DNA of 64,000 bases from Eubacterium sp. (lineage in GTDB: Bacteria; Bacillota; Clostridia; Lachnospirales; Lachnospiraceae): contig JAFRGL010000018.1 in assembly GCA_017433825.1 (NCBI GenBank), forward strand, positions 21,228 to 85,227, given 5' to 3'. Made by a program: the position numbers and the translations under genes. Under the pieces are notes generated by a model, which did not search any database, had not been told where the DNA came from, and saw only the letters and a list, made by a program, of their open reading frames with translations. Positions 7,928 to 17,276 of the stretch are shown one piece after another. Each line of letters starts with the position of its first letter. Position 1 is the stretch's first letter.

Positions 7928-10240
7928 TCATTTTATCAGTTTTTCCAGCGTTTCAAACAGGGACTCCGGCTCGACAGGCTTGCTCAGATGCGCATTCAGC
8001 CCGGCCTGCAGGGAACGCTGCACGTCTTCGTCGAAGGCATTGGCCGTAAGTGCGATGATCGGAATGGTTTTTGCGTCGGCGCGGTCTGACGCCCGGATAG
8101 CCCTTGTCGCTTCCAGACCGTCCATTTCCGGCATGCGCATGTCCATCAGGATCGCGTCATAATATCCCGGCTCATGGTTTTCAAACAGTTCTACTGCCAC
8201 CCTCCCGTTTTCGGCAAGGTCCGCCTCCATTTCACGCATGGAAAGCACCATCATCATGATCTCGGCGTTCACTGCGACGTCTTCCGCCAGAAGGACCCTG
8301 CGGCCTTTCAGATCCGCAGTTTTCTTTTCCAGCGTTTCATGCTTGCGCCGGAAGGCTTCCCTGAATTCATCCATTACGCTTCCTGCAAAGAGCGGCTTCG
8401 GCACAAAGGTGTCCACGCCGGCGCTTTTTGCCTCGTCTACGATCTCGTCCCAGTTGAACGACGTGAGTATGATAATCGGCGTATCATTGCCGACGATTTC
8501 CCGGATATGCCGCGTTGTCTCGATGCCGTCCATCTCCGGCATCTTCCAGTCTACCAGGATCAGGTTGTAATCCTCTCTGCGGCCGTGCCGGATACGGACA
8601 TGATCCACGCCTTCCCAGCCGGATTCCGCCGTATCACAGCTTACACCCACCTGGCCGAGAATGATCTGCGCATGTTCCAGGGCAATCCGGTCGTCATCGA
8701 TTACCAGCACCCTGATATCCCGCGGAAGCGGATCTCCTTCTTCGGTCTGAAGGCTTTTTCTGTCCGATTCACCCAAAGTGACGGTCACCGTAAATACAGT
8801 GCCTTTTCCTTTTTCCGATTCGACGTCGATTGTACCGTTCATCAGCTCCACGATGCTCTTGGTAATCGGCATGCCCAGACCGGTCGAACCGTAACGGCCG
8901 GTGGAGGAAGAATCCTCCTGGCTGAAGGCTTCAAACAGATGCGGAAGGAATTCCTTGCTCATGCCGATTCCGGTGTCGCTGAAGATAAAACGGAGCGTAG
9001 CCTGGCCCTCATAGCGCGGGCCCTCCTCGATTACAAAACTGACCGTTCCGCCTTCCGGCGTGAATTTGACCGCGTTGCCGAGGATATTGATCATCACCTG
9101 CTTGAGCTTCATGTCATCGCCGATGTAGTAATCGTCCACCTGCCCGGTGATCTGGCAGTCATAGGCAAGGCCCTTTTCCCTGCACTGATCGCTGATGATC
9201 GTGTTGACCTGCTCCAGCGCCTTCGCAAAGGAAAACTCCTCTTTTCTGATGGTCATGCGGCCGGACTCGATGCGGCTCATGTCCAGGATGTCATTGATGA
9301 TTCCCAGCAGGTGTTCGGCGGAATCGCCGATCTTGCCCAGGTATTCCTTTACCTTGTCACTGGCCGAAGGGTCGTTCATGGCAATATTGTTCAGGCCGAT
9401 GATGGCATTCATGGGCGTGCGGATTTCATGGCTCATGTTGGACAGGAAGGCCGTCTTGGCATTATTCGCCTTCTCCGCCGCAGCGAGGGCATCGGCCAGC
9501 GTCTCCCGGCTCTCACTGAGCTCCTGACTCTGTTGCATTTCACGCTGCAGGGATTTTTCCAGCTTTTGGCGGTATTCCTCCTTTTCGTCCTCCATGACAA
9601 AGCTGTGCAGAAGGCTCGTGCCGGTCAGGTAACCGAGGGCATAAAGAGGCAGCAGCGGATAAAAAACCTGGGTTGCAATCAGCACCGCCATGACGACACC
9701 GAAAAGGCCGATGGCCAAATGGCGGTGCCTGACCGTGCCGTCCGACTTTGCGGCAGCATAAAAAACGTTCACCGCAGTGAGCAGGAACAGAAGGACCTGG
9801 ATCACCAGCGTCACATAACGGGCACCGAGCGCGTAGTATTCGCCGCTTTCGTCGATCTTAAACAGAACGGGATAGAAAACGTTGACGGCGGCAACGGTAA
9901 GTTCAAAGACACAGAAAGCACGCCCGGCGAGAGACAGCATCCGGGCAAAGCTGTCTTTGCGGTTGAGATAAGAGGCGACGTACCTGGTCCAGAGCATGAC
10001 AGCGGCGGCCATGGACAGGAAGTGGATTTCCGTGTCAATGAACAGCAGCACCTTAAGCTGATGGGAATACAGGAAGCCCCAGGAGATGTCGGTAATGTAA
10101 TAGACCAGTATCCCGAACAGGAAGAAACGGTAGTTCCGGTCCGTTTCCGAAAGGTTCCGGCTGTCTGCCGGCCAAAGCACGTCTCTGTTAATAATAAGCA
10201 GGATAGCTGCCGCTATTATTCCGATGATCGAATAGGTCAT
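7928..10240 (-). CDS. Membrane hybrid histidine kinase with two receiver domains
   Basis: 770 residues. The N-terminal ~225 residues contain about six to seven hydrophobic segments forming a membrane sensor, followed by a coiled coil. The HisKA domain carries the phosphoacceptor His271 in MSHEIRTP. The HATPase domain has NILGNAVKFTP, DTGIGMS and STGLGMPI. Two receiver domains follow: the first begins RVLVIDDD with the acceptor Asp in ILVDWKMP, the second RVLLAEDV with the Asp in ILMDMRMP. Both end with KP motifs. No HPt domain is fused. The architecture matches the hybrid kinases at 11579 and 14157, and the second receiver is very close to the one at 14157, suggesting gene duplication. Ligand unknown. 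Confidence 0.93.
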   Translation of the reverse strand: MTYSIIGIIAAAILLIINRDVLWPADSRNLSETDRNYRFFLFGILVYYITDISWGFLYSHQLKVLLFIDTEIHFLSMAAAVMLWTRYVASYLNRKDSFARMLSLAGRAFCVFELTVAAVNVFYPVLFKIDESGEYYALGARYVTLVIQVLLFLLTAVNVFYAAAKSDGTVRHRHLAIGLFGVVMAVLIATQVFYPLLPLYALGYLTGTSLLHSFVMEDEKEEYRQKLEKSLQREMQQSQELSESRETLADALAAAEKANNAKTAFLSNMSHEIRTPMNAIIGLNNIAMNDPSASDKVKEYLGKIGDSAEHLLGIINDILDMSRIESGRMTIRKEEFSFAKALEQVNTIISDQCREKGLAYDCQITGQVDDYYIGDDMKLKQVMINILGNAVKFTPEGGTVSFVIEEGPRYEGQATLRFIFSDTGIGMSKEFLPHLFEAFSQEDSSSTGRYGSTGLGMPITKSIVELMNGTIDVESEKGKGTVFTVTVTLGESDRKSLQTEEGDPLPRDIRVLVIDDDRIALEHAQIILGQVGVSCDTAESGWEGVDHVRIRHGRREDYNLILVDWKMPEMDGIETTRHIREIVGNDTPIIILTSFNWDEIVDEAKSAGVDTFVPKPLFAGSVMDEFREAFRRKHETLEKKTADLKGRRVLLAEDVAVNAEIMMMVLSMREMEADLAENGRVAVELFENHEPGYYDAILMDMRMPEMDGLEATRAIRASDRADAKTIPIIALTANAFDEDVQRSLQAGLNAHLSKPVEPESLFETLEKLIK

Positions 10241-10283
10241 ATGCGGTCTCTCCCGATAAGGTAAATCAGATAAGCTGAATCAG

Positions 10284-11582
10284 TTACTTCGGGTCTTCCA
10301 GGCTCCCGTACATTGTAATGATTTCATCCACAGTTGCTTCCCCTTTTCCGACCTGGAACGCAGCAATCCGGACCTGGACAGTAAGGGAATCCTTAATGCC
10401 GAGCACCTCCGGGGTTATGGTACGTTCCGCAGGCATCTGCCCGAAGGGAGCGTAAACCGAATCCAGAGACATATCCTTTGTAGGCGTTACCAGACGCTTC
10501 ACGGAAGCCATTGCGTTCAGTTCAGTAGTTGTTATAAGGAACCGCATGAATTCGTTTGTCATATCCAGATTATCGCAGTCCCTGTTGACGGAGAAGCCAA
10601 GGGAAAGGCTGTCAATAAAATATCCGCCGTCCTCTGTCATGGGAATAGGCGCGAAACAGTAATCAAACGGGGCATTGGTGAAAGCTTCAGACTGGCTCTC
10701 CCGTTTCTTCGTACCCGATACGGTATCCCCGGTGCATATCATCATCGGCACATCGCCCTCAAAGAACCGCAGGATTACCTGTGAATAGTTGTCCTCAATC
10801 TTATCGCACTCCGCAAGGTCGATACAGCCCTTCTCAATCAGCTGCTCCACTGCTTCCAGCGCCGGACGCATATATTCCCCGGCAGCGGGGTTTAATTCAT
10901 TGGCAAGCGCAAGCGCTTCGGGGTTTTCCGCAAGCGTGGCGGTAAACAAAGGATAGGCGATCGTGTTCATGAAACAGCTGGAGGATTTGAGGCTGTAGCC
11001 CATCATGGGGCTGGCATAGCCCTTGCCGCGGAACGCTTCGCATACTTCCAGAAGTTCTGTCCATGTGGCAGGGATGCTTAAGCCTTCCTTTTTAAACAAA
11101 TCGTTGTTGACCAGCATGCCGTAGGTTCTGGAGAAAACCGGCACCACCGGCACACGGCCCTCCGCGTCATGGCTGATAAGCCCCGGCCGGATGCAGTCCA
11201 GGTCCAGTGCCAGGGCAGGATCCGAAAGGTCCTCCATATGGACAGTTACCGAATCGTATTTTTCATTCCCGAGCATCCAGGCATAGGAGAAGAAAATGTT
11301 GGGTTTGTTGCTGCCTTCCAGCGCCGCGCCTAGTGTGCTGTTGTAATCATCCAGCTTCACATAGCTGAACTCCACATTCGGGTAGATTTCGTTGAATCTT
11401 TCAAATTCGGCCTCCAGTGCCTCGAAATTGTCATAGCTTCCGGCTACGGTAATGCTGCAGCCGGTATTTGTGTCGAGGGCCGGGCTGAATCCGGCAGAGG
11501 TTTCTTCCTGCGGTTTGCTGCCGCAGGCCGCCAGCGATACAGCCGTGCATACAGCTAAAATGATGCAGATCAGCTTTTTCAT
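10284..11582 (-). CDS. ABC-type solute-binding lipoprotein (sugar-binding family 1-like)
   Basis: 432 residues with a lipoprotein signal peptide and lipobox SLAAC (Cys near 20). The mature part begins with [17 protein letters not shown] and contains [13 protein letters not shown], typical of extracellular solute-binding proteins that bind carbohydrates. Its start overlaps the stop of the upstream hybrid kinase as ATGA, so translation is coupled. No permease or ATPase genes lie near it. That context suggests it may act as an extracytoplasmic sensor subunit for the adjacent kinase instead of feeding a transporter; this is inference. Confidence 0.88.
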   Translation of the reverse strand: MKKLICIILAVCTAVSLAACGSKPQEETSAGFSPALDTNTGCSITVAGSYDNFEALEAEFERFNEIYPNVEFSYVKLDDYNSTLGAALEGSNKPNIFFSYAWMLGNEKYDSVTVHMEDLSDPALALDLDCIRPGLISHDAEGRVPVVPVFSRTYGMLVNNDLFKKEGLSIPATWTELLEVCEAFRGKGYASPMMGYSLKSSSCFMNTIAYPLFTATLAENPEALALANELNPAAGEYMRPALEAVEQLIEKGCIDLAECDKIEDNYSQVILRFFEGDVPMMICTGDTVSGTKKRESQSEAFTNAPFDYCFAPIPMTEDGGYFIDSLSLGFSVNRDCDNLDMTNEFMRFLITTTELNAMASVKRLVTPTKDMSLDSVYAPFGQMPAERTITPEVLGIKDSLTVQVRIAAFQVGKGEATVDEIITMYGSLEDPK

Positions 11583-14128
11583 ATTTCCTTTTCCTCCTTG
11601 ATTCTTCGAATCTCTTTAATGACAAGTCTGATATCTACAGGTTTTGCGATATGTCCGTTCATGCCGGCGTTCAGGCATTCCGTGACGTTTTCCGAAAACG
11701 CGTCCGCCGTCATGGCGATAATCGGGATGGAAGACGCCCGCGGGTCATCCAGCGAGCGGATAGTCCTTGTGGCATCCAGCCCGTTCATGACCGGCATCTG
11801 GATATCCATGAAGACAAGGGCGTATTTCCCCTGTTCCGCCTCCTTTATCTTATCGACGCATATCTGACCGTACTCCGCGCGCTCCGTCATGATGCCGAAC
11901 ATTCCCAGCATGGCGGAAATGATCTCCCAGTTGATGTCGTTATCCTCCGCGACGAGGATGCTCATTCCCGCAAGATCGGAATAGTCATCCTCCGGCTCCG
12001 CGGATTTTGCTTCCGTTCCCAGAAGCTCGTTGATTTTATCATACAGCTTTGAACGGAAGAGGGGCTTGCTGATAAAGCCGTTTGCGCCGGCTTCCTTTGC
12101 CGTATCCTCGATGTCGGACCAGTCGTAGGCCGAAATCAGCAGGATCGGGATGCTCTCGCCGACCTCTGACCGGATGCGCCTTACGGTTTCCACGCCGTCC
12201 ATGCCGGGCATCTTCCAGTCCAGGATCACGACGCCGTACTGGCTGCCGGACTCCTGGCGGTGCCTGATCATTCCCAGCGCCGTAAGGCCGTCTTCGGCCG
12301 TTTCCGCGTTGACGCCCAGGGACTCCAGCGTATCCGCGGCAGTCTCCAGCAGAAGCCTGTCGTCGTCCACGATAAGTACGTCGATATGCTCCAGCCTCAT
12401 GTCATCGGCCTGCCTGTCCGCGGCCGGGATATCCAGAACGATGGTAAAGGTGGTGCCTTTTCCCTGCTCGCTGCGGCAGTCGATGGTGCCGTTCATCAGA
12501 TCCACCATCTGCTTCGTTATCGCAAGGCCCAGGCCGGTGCCCTGGATGGTGTTGACGCGGCTGTCCGTCTGCCGGGAGAAGGGCTCGTACATCTTCTCCA
12601 TGAATTCGGGACTCATGCCGATGCCCGTATCGGCAACAACGTAGATCAGCCTGACGCAGCCGGGTAAACTGCTTTCCGTTTCCCGTAAATCCACGCTGAC
12701 GCTTCCGCCCGGTTCCGTATACTTGACCGCGTTGGAAAGGATGTTGATGTAAATCTGATTCAGGCGCAGCTGGTCGGCGTACAGATATTCCTTCTCCATA
12801 CGGTTGATCCGGAAACTGAAGTCGATATTTTTCTCCTTGATCATCGGCTGGGAGATATTGACCAGGTTCTCGACCGTGTCGACGATGGAGAAGGTCAGGG
12901 GACTCAGGTTCAGCTTGCCGCTCTCCACCTTGGAGATGTCCAGGATGTCATTGATCAAAGTCAGAAGGTGATTGCTGGCAAGGCTGATTTTCCGGAGGTT
13001 GTCTTTAACCGATTCCGTGTCGCCTATGTTTTTCTCCGCAATGGTCGTAAGGCCCATAATGGCGTTCATCGGCGTCCGGATGTCATGCGACATGGTGGAG
13101 AGGAAATCGGTTTTCGCCTTGCTGGCCGCTTCCGCTTCCTGTGCAAGAAGCCGGTATCTCTTGTTGAACGCCCGCATATGCAGCACGTCAATGATAAAAA
13201 GCGCGAGCAGCCCCAGCGTAACGACGCCGGTCAGCAGCCAGTCCTGCGTATCCCGCTGCAGGTTGTCGGACGGAACGAAACCTAAAAGCACCCATCCGCC
13301 CGTGGCAGTGATAGGGGTATGCGCCAGCACGCAGTCGCGTCCGCGGGAATCGGTCATGGTAAATGATCCCGTTCCCGTCATGAGCCCGTTTTTCAGCTCG
13401 TCCATCTGCGAAGGCTCCATGCTGTTGTAGGATTTATAGAATTCAAGGAAATTATTGTTTTTGAATGAACGGCCCTTGATGATGTAGTCGCCCCCGGCGT
13501 CGATCATGGTAAATTCCGCGTTCTTGAATTCCTCCTGCGGGAAAACCCATTTGCCCTCGAGATCGGAAAGCGGAATGACCCTGACCAGCAGCGCGTCCCT
13601 CTCCCGGGCTTCCTCTTCATCCCAGAGCGTGATTTTATTGCAGAAGGCAAGAGACTGTTCGCCGTTCATCGGGTTGGTATAGGCGCGGGTGATATTGACT
13701 GCGGTACCGACCGGGGCAATCCACTCCATATCGCCGAACAGATTGATTTTTTCATAGGAAACCGAAAAGTCGCCGGGCCGGCTGACATTCTGCCGTGTGG
13801 AAATGCCTTTTAAGGTATCCGTGTAAATCAGATGCGAGGAGGCGTTCCTGATCTCGTGGGAATCCCGGATAAACTGCGCAGCTTCCTCCATGGTCATCTT
13901 TTTGCTGTTGATATAGAACGCCCGAATATCACAGGTGTTCTGTTCTCCCTGCAGATAGTTTTCCGTTACATGCTCCATCGCAACAGTCGTGCTTACAAGA
14001 CTCTCCACCTGATGCCGGTAGACAGCCTTGTTTGCATAGCCGGAATACAGTACGACAAACACCAGTATTCCTGCCATAATCACGATGTTGACAAAAGCGA
14101 TCCGCGCTTTCTTCATATCGAAAACCAT
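11579..14128 (-). CDS. Hybrid histidine kinase with extracellular sensor and two receivers
   Basis: 849 residues. A first membrane segment near 10-28 and a second near 300-318 enclose an extracytoplasmic sensor of about 270 residues, probably a Cache-type fold. HisKA follows with His348 in MSHDIRTP, then HATPase motifs [18 protein letters not shown] and GTGLGLAI. Receiver 1 starts VLIVDDD with VILDWKMP; receiver 2 starts ILVAEDN with VFMDIQMP. The start at 14128 is uncertain: an in-frame ATG at 14116 is also possible. The stop overlaps the start of the solute-binding lipoprotein gene by four bases, pointing to a sensory pair. Confidence 0.92.
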   Translation of the reverse strand: MVFDMKKARIAFVNIVIMAGILVFVVLYSGYANKAVYRHQVESLVSTTVAMEHVTENYLQGEQNTCDIRAFYINSKKMTMEEAAQFIRDSHEIRNASSHLIYTDTLKGISTRQNVSRPGDFSVSYEKINLFGDMEWIAPVGTAVNITRAYTNPMNGEQSLAFCNKITLWDEEEARERDALLVRVIPLSDLEGKWVFPQEEFKNAEFTMIDAGGDYIIKGRSFKNNNFLEFYKSYNSMEPSQMDELKNGLMTGTGSFTMTDSRGRDCVLAHTPITATGGWVLLGFVPSDNLQRDTQDWLLTGVVTLGLLALFIIDVLHMRAFNKRYRLLAQEAEAASKAKTDFLSTMSHDIRTPMNAIMGLTTIAEKNIGDTESVKDNLRKISLASNHLLTLINDILDISKVESGKLNLSPLTFSIVDTVENLVNISQPMIKEKNIDFSFRINRMEKEYLYADQLRLNQIYINILSNAVKYTEPGGSVSVDLRETESSLPGCVRLIYVVADTGIGMSPEFMEKMYEPFSRQTDSRVNTIQGTGLGLAITKQMVDLMNGTIDCRSEQGKGTTFTIVLDIPAADRQADDMRLEHIDVLIVDDDRLLLETAADTLESLGVNAETAEDGLTALGMIRHRQESGSQYGVVILDWKMPGMDGVETVRRIRSEVGESIPILLISAYDWSDIEDTAKEAGANGFISKPLFRSKLYDKINELLGTEAKSAEPEDDYSDLAGMSILVAEDNDINWEIISAMLGMFGIMTERAEYGQICVDKIKEAEQGKYALVFMDIQMPVMNGLDATRTIRSLDDPRASSIPIIAMTADAFSENVTECLNAGMNGHIAKPVDIRLVIKEIRRIKEEKEI

Positions 14129-14156
14129 CCTTTTTCTCTTCCCGGTCCGGGAAAGT

Positions 14157-14705
14157 TTATCTGACTATCAGTTTCTCCAGCGTTTCAAACAGTGTCTGCG
14201 GCTCCACCGGCTTCGAAAGATGCGCGTTTAAACCCGCCTGCATGCTGCGCTGCACATCCTCGTCAAAAGCATTGGCCGTCAGCGCGATAATCGGAACAGC
14301 CGCGGCATCCTTTCTGTCAAGGGAACGGATTGCGCGGGTTGCCTCCAGCCCGTCCATTTCGGGCATGCGCATATCCATCAGGACCGCATCGTAATATCCT
14401 TCTTCGGACGCGGCAAATTTTTCCACGGCGATTCTGCCGTTTTCGGCCAGATCGGTCTCCATTTCCCTCATGGAAAGCACCATGACCATGATTTCCGCGT
14501 TGACCGGCATATCTTCAGCCAGGAGAACCCGCCGGCCCTTCAGGCCCGCATCTGTGCCGGCCGCAGTTTCCTTCCCGGTTTCTTCGCCGGAAACTTCCTT
14601 CTCCGGTTCTTCCGTTCCGGCAGGCGGTCCGTCATTTTGGACAGCATCCCCGCTTTTCCGGCCGGATTCCTCCAGGGTAACCGTCACCGTAAAGGTGGTT
14701 CCCAC
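14157..14705 (-). CDS. C-terminal fragment of the frameshifted hybrid kinase (receiver domain)
   Basis: 182 residues in a different frame from the preceding kinase ORF. It begins with the last strand of an HATPase domain ([13 protein letters not shown]), then an acidic linker, then one receiver domain (RVLLAEDM, acceptor Asp in [16 protein letters not shown]). It clearly continues the protein encoded at 14684-17218: restoring one A near 14710-14712 would join them in one frame. The apparent GTG start has no strong ribosome site, so separate translation is doubtful. See the frameshift finding. Confidence 0.8.
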   Translation of the reverse strand: MGTTFTVTVTLEESGRKSGDAVQNDGPPAGTEEPEKEVSGEETGKETAAGTDAGLKGRRVLLAEDMPVNAEIMVMVLSMREMETDLAENGRIAVEKFAASEEGYYDAVLMDMRMPEMDGLEATRAIRSLDRKDAAAVPIIALTANAFDEDVQRSMQAGLNAHLSKPVEPQTLFETLEKLIVR

Positions 14706-17218
14706 ACCCTTTCACTTTCCACTTCAATATGCCCGTTCATCATTTCCACGATGCTTTTGGTAATGGGCATGCCCAGTCCGGTACTGCCGTATTTGTTGGT
14801 GGAGGAGGCGTCCTCCTGGGTGAAGGCTTCGAAAATATGCGGCAGGTATTCTTTGCTGATGCCGATACCGGTATCAGAGACGGTAATCTTCAGCGTGGCT
14901 TTCCTGTCATAGCGCGGACCTTCTTCAATACAGCAGGAAACCTTTCCGCCTTTCGGCGTAAATTTAACGGCATTTCCCAGAATATTGATAATAACCTGCT
15001 TAAGCTTCATTTCATCGCCGATATAATAATCGTCGATTTTCCCGACGGTACGGTATTCGTAGGTAAGGCCCTTGTCCCGGCACTGGCCGGCCACAATGGT
15101 ATTTACCTGGTCCATTCCCCGGGCAAAGGAAAATTCCTCATGCTTTACGGTCATTTTCCCGGATTCAATCCGTGTCATATCCAGAATATCGTTGATAATC
15201 CCGAGAAGATGCTGGGCTGCAGCGCCTGTCTTCTTCAGGTATTCCGTGATTCTGTCCGGAATGTCCGGTTCGTTCAGGGCAATGTTGTTCAGGCCGATGA
15301 TGGCGTTCATGGGCGTCCGGATTTCATGGCTCATGTTGGAGAGGAAGGCCGTCTTGGCCCTGTTGGCCTGCTCCGCGGCGTTTAACGCCTCCTTAAGCGC
15401 CCGGTTCCGGTCCATTGTCTCCCTCATCTCGGCATCGATTACCGTAAAGCCCACGCCCACGGCATGGACGATATGATCGTCCCGGTCCTTGGGATGGCGA
15501 ACGCCTGCCATTCGGAGCATTTCGTAGTATTCCGCGCCGTTCCTCCTGGCAAGATACCGGAAGGCAATAATGTCCTCCGCGGACAGGGCTTTTCTGATGT
15601 TTTCCGGTTCAATGAAGGCAAGGAATTCCTTTTCATATTCCTTATCCACGTACAGGCTGCAGTACTCCTGAAAACGGGCGTGGAAGGGGAAATGTACCCC
15701 CTCCGGCGTCTGGTGACTGTCGCCGGGATCCGCACGGTAGCAGACCGCGTCGTCCGTATCCAGATCCACATGGTAGACGCTCCGGTAGTCTGAAGCCATC
15801 GCCGTGATCATGGCGTCCTGTTCTTTTCTTCTCTTCTCCTGTTCCAGAAGCTTTTCCTGCAGCGCCAGCCGTTCCTCCAGCTCCTGCTGTTTCGCCCTGC
15901 TTTCCGCTTCGGCCGTCTTGATCCGGGTCATTTCCGTCACGTCCACGCACATGCCCAGAAGGCACAGCCGTCCCGACGGGTCCGTAAACTTTGTTTTAGT
16001 GGTCTGCAGGTTCCGGAATGCGGTTCCCGCGGCATCGGGCACGTCTTCGACATAAACATAAGCCTCATCCATGCCCAGTGCCTTCTGGTCATCCTTTGCG
16101 AAATGCGCGGCAGTCTCCGGATCGAAAAGCGCGAAATCGTCCAGACCGGTCACTTCCTCCGGGGATTTTTTACCGGCATACTCCGCAAAAGCCTGGTTGC
16201 AGGCCAGGTAAATGCCTGTTTCCGCGTCCTTGGAAAAGCTCATCGCAGGCATATTGGTCAGAAGGGAGGTAACGAAACCCATCAGATTTACAATCTTCGC
16301 AGCGGATTCCACCTCCTCCAGCAGTCTTTTATTCTCTTCTTCGGTTTTTTTCGCGTCCTGAAGGGCCTTCTGCAGGGCCCTACCCTCCCGGACTTCCAGA
16401 TCCGCGTCCTTAAAGCCCATGGTGACGCCGGTACGGCCGCCGGGCATGTTTACCTTGCCGAAATCAATCCTGTAATGCCTCGGCCCGTCTTTCAGATTCC
16501 GCATGAAATTCACGGAAAAAGCATTCCTGCTTTCGAACTGCTTCAGGATATACGGCAGGGAAATCTGCTCCTGCATCCTCTCCCGGTCCTCTTCAGCCAC
16601 CATGGTCTGCACGTATTCCGTTTTGGTATCCGAATATTTCGCGTGGCTTAAGGCGTTTCTGATGGCTTCTGCATGGATGCCGTCACTGTCCGTATGGAAG
16701 AGGGAGCAGTATTCCGTTTCCACGTCATTGATAAGCCATACCGTATTATAAGCCCCGGTCAGGGTCCGGATGACCGCGTCGCGTATTTCCAGGTCTGTCT
16801 CCCGCCTGGCGCGTTTTGCAGTAATATCCGAGATAAAAACGCAGTAGATGCCGCCGTAAGCTTCCGTATCCGTAAAATGGCCGTTGTCGTCCACCCACCG
16901 GATTTCACCGTCCCTGCGCACAATCCGGTACTCCACATAGTCCATGTTGTTCCCGCGGGTGCTTATCTGTTTTTCAATGGAGGCGGTGACCGTCTCGTAA
17001 TCCTCCGGATACACCATCCCCCTGAAGGTAAAGCCCGTCAGCGCCTTAAACTCTTCCAGAGTTCCGCAGCCGAAAATCCCGCAGCAGGCACGGTTGGCAT
17101 AGAGAAGCGTCCCGGATTCGTCGGCCTTGTAAATGAAAAAGCCGCCCGGCATATATTCTTCTATTTCTTCCACGAAGTAAATGGACTCTTCGCTGAACGC
17201 AGACCGTTTTCCCAACAT
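14684..17218 (-). CDS. PAS-containing hybrid histidine kinase, frameshifted near its end
   Basis: N-terminal and kinase portion of a protein that would be about 1020 residues without the frameshift. No membrane segment is evident, so it is probably cytosolic. It has several PAS-like sensor domains (YKADESGTLLYANRACC and a later SKDAETGIYLACNQAF), coiled-coil linkers, HisKA with His631 in MSHEIRTP, and HATPase motifs NILGNAVKFTP, DTGIGIS and STGLGMPI. The frame then ends with [12 protein letters not shown] where relatives read VESEKG.GTTFTV. An in-frame start at 17341 overlaps the upstream gene; the ATG at 17218 with an AAGGAG site is preferred. It lies 58 bases downstream of the REC-EAL gene in the same direction. 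Confidence 0.85.
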   Translation of the reverse strand: MLGKRSAFSEESIYFVEEIEEYMPGGFFIYKADESGTLLYANRACCGIFGCGTLEEFKALTGFTFRGMVYPEDYETVTASIEKQISTRGNNMDYVEYRIVRRDGEIRWVDDNGHFTDTEAYGGIYCVFISDITAKRARRETDLEIRDAVIRTLTGAYNTVWLINDVETEYCSLFHTDSDGIHAEAIRNALSHAKYSDTKTEYVQTMVAEEDRERMQEQISLPYILKQFESRNAFSVNFMRNLKDGPRHYRIDFGKVNMPGGRTGVTMGFKDADLEVREGRALQKALQDAKKTEEENKRLLEEVESAAKIVNLMGFVTSLLTNMPAMSFSKDAETGIYLACNQAFAEYAGKKSPEEVTGLDDFALFDPETAAHFAKDDQKALGMDEAYVYVEDVPDAAGTAFRNLQTTKTKFTDPSGRLCLLGMCVDVTEMTRIKTAEAESRAKQQELEERLALQEKLLEQEKRRKEQDAMITAMASDYRSVYHVDLDTDDAVCYRADPGDSHQTPEGVHFPFHARFQEYCSLYVDKEYEKEFLAFIEPENIRKALSAEDIIAFRYLARRNGAEYYEMLRMAGVRHPKDRDDHIVHAVGVGFTVIDAEMRETMDRNRALKEALNAAEQANRAKTAFLSNMSHEIRTPMNAIIGLNNIALNEPDIPDRITEYLKKTGAAAQHLLGIINDILDMTRIESGKMTVKHEEFSFARGMDQVNTIVAGQCRDKGLTYEYRTVGKIDDYYIGDEMKLKQVIINILGNAVKFTPKGGKVSCCIEEGPRYDRKATLKITVSDTGIGISKEYLPHIFEAFTQEDASSTNKYGSTGLGMPITKSIVEMMNGHIEVESERVWEPPLR

Positions 17219-17276
17219 TGTCTTCTCCTTGCTTACGAACAAACAGTCAGGGAATCTTTCATTAATGGACTGTACC

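Noticed and set aside
8174-10264. Long plus-strand open frame (696 codons) opposite the hybrid kinase
   Set aside because: It mirrors the kinase on the other strand, has no recognisable domain and no ribosome site; GC-rich DNA commonly leaves the antisense frame open.
10284-11582. Part of an ABC sugar transporter
   Set aside because: No permease or ATPase gene in the surrounding block; both neighbours are histidine kinases.
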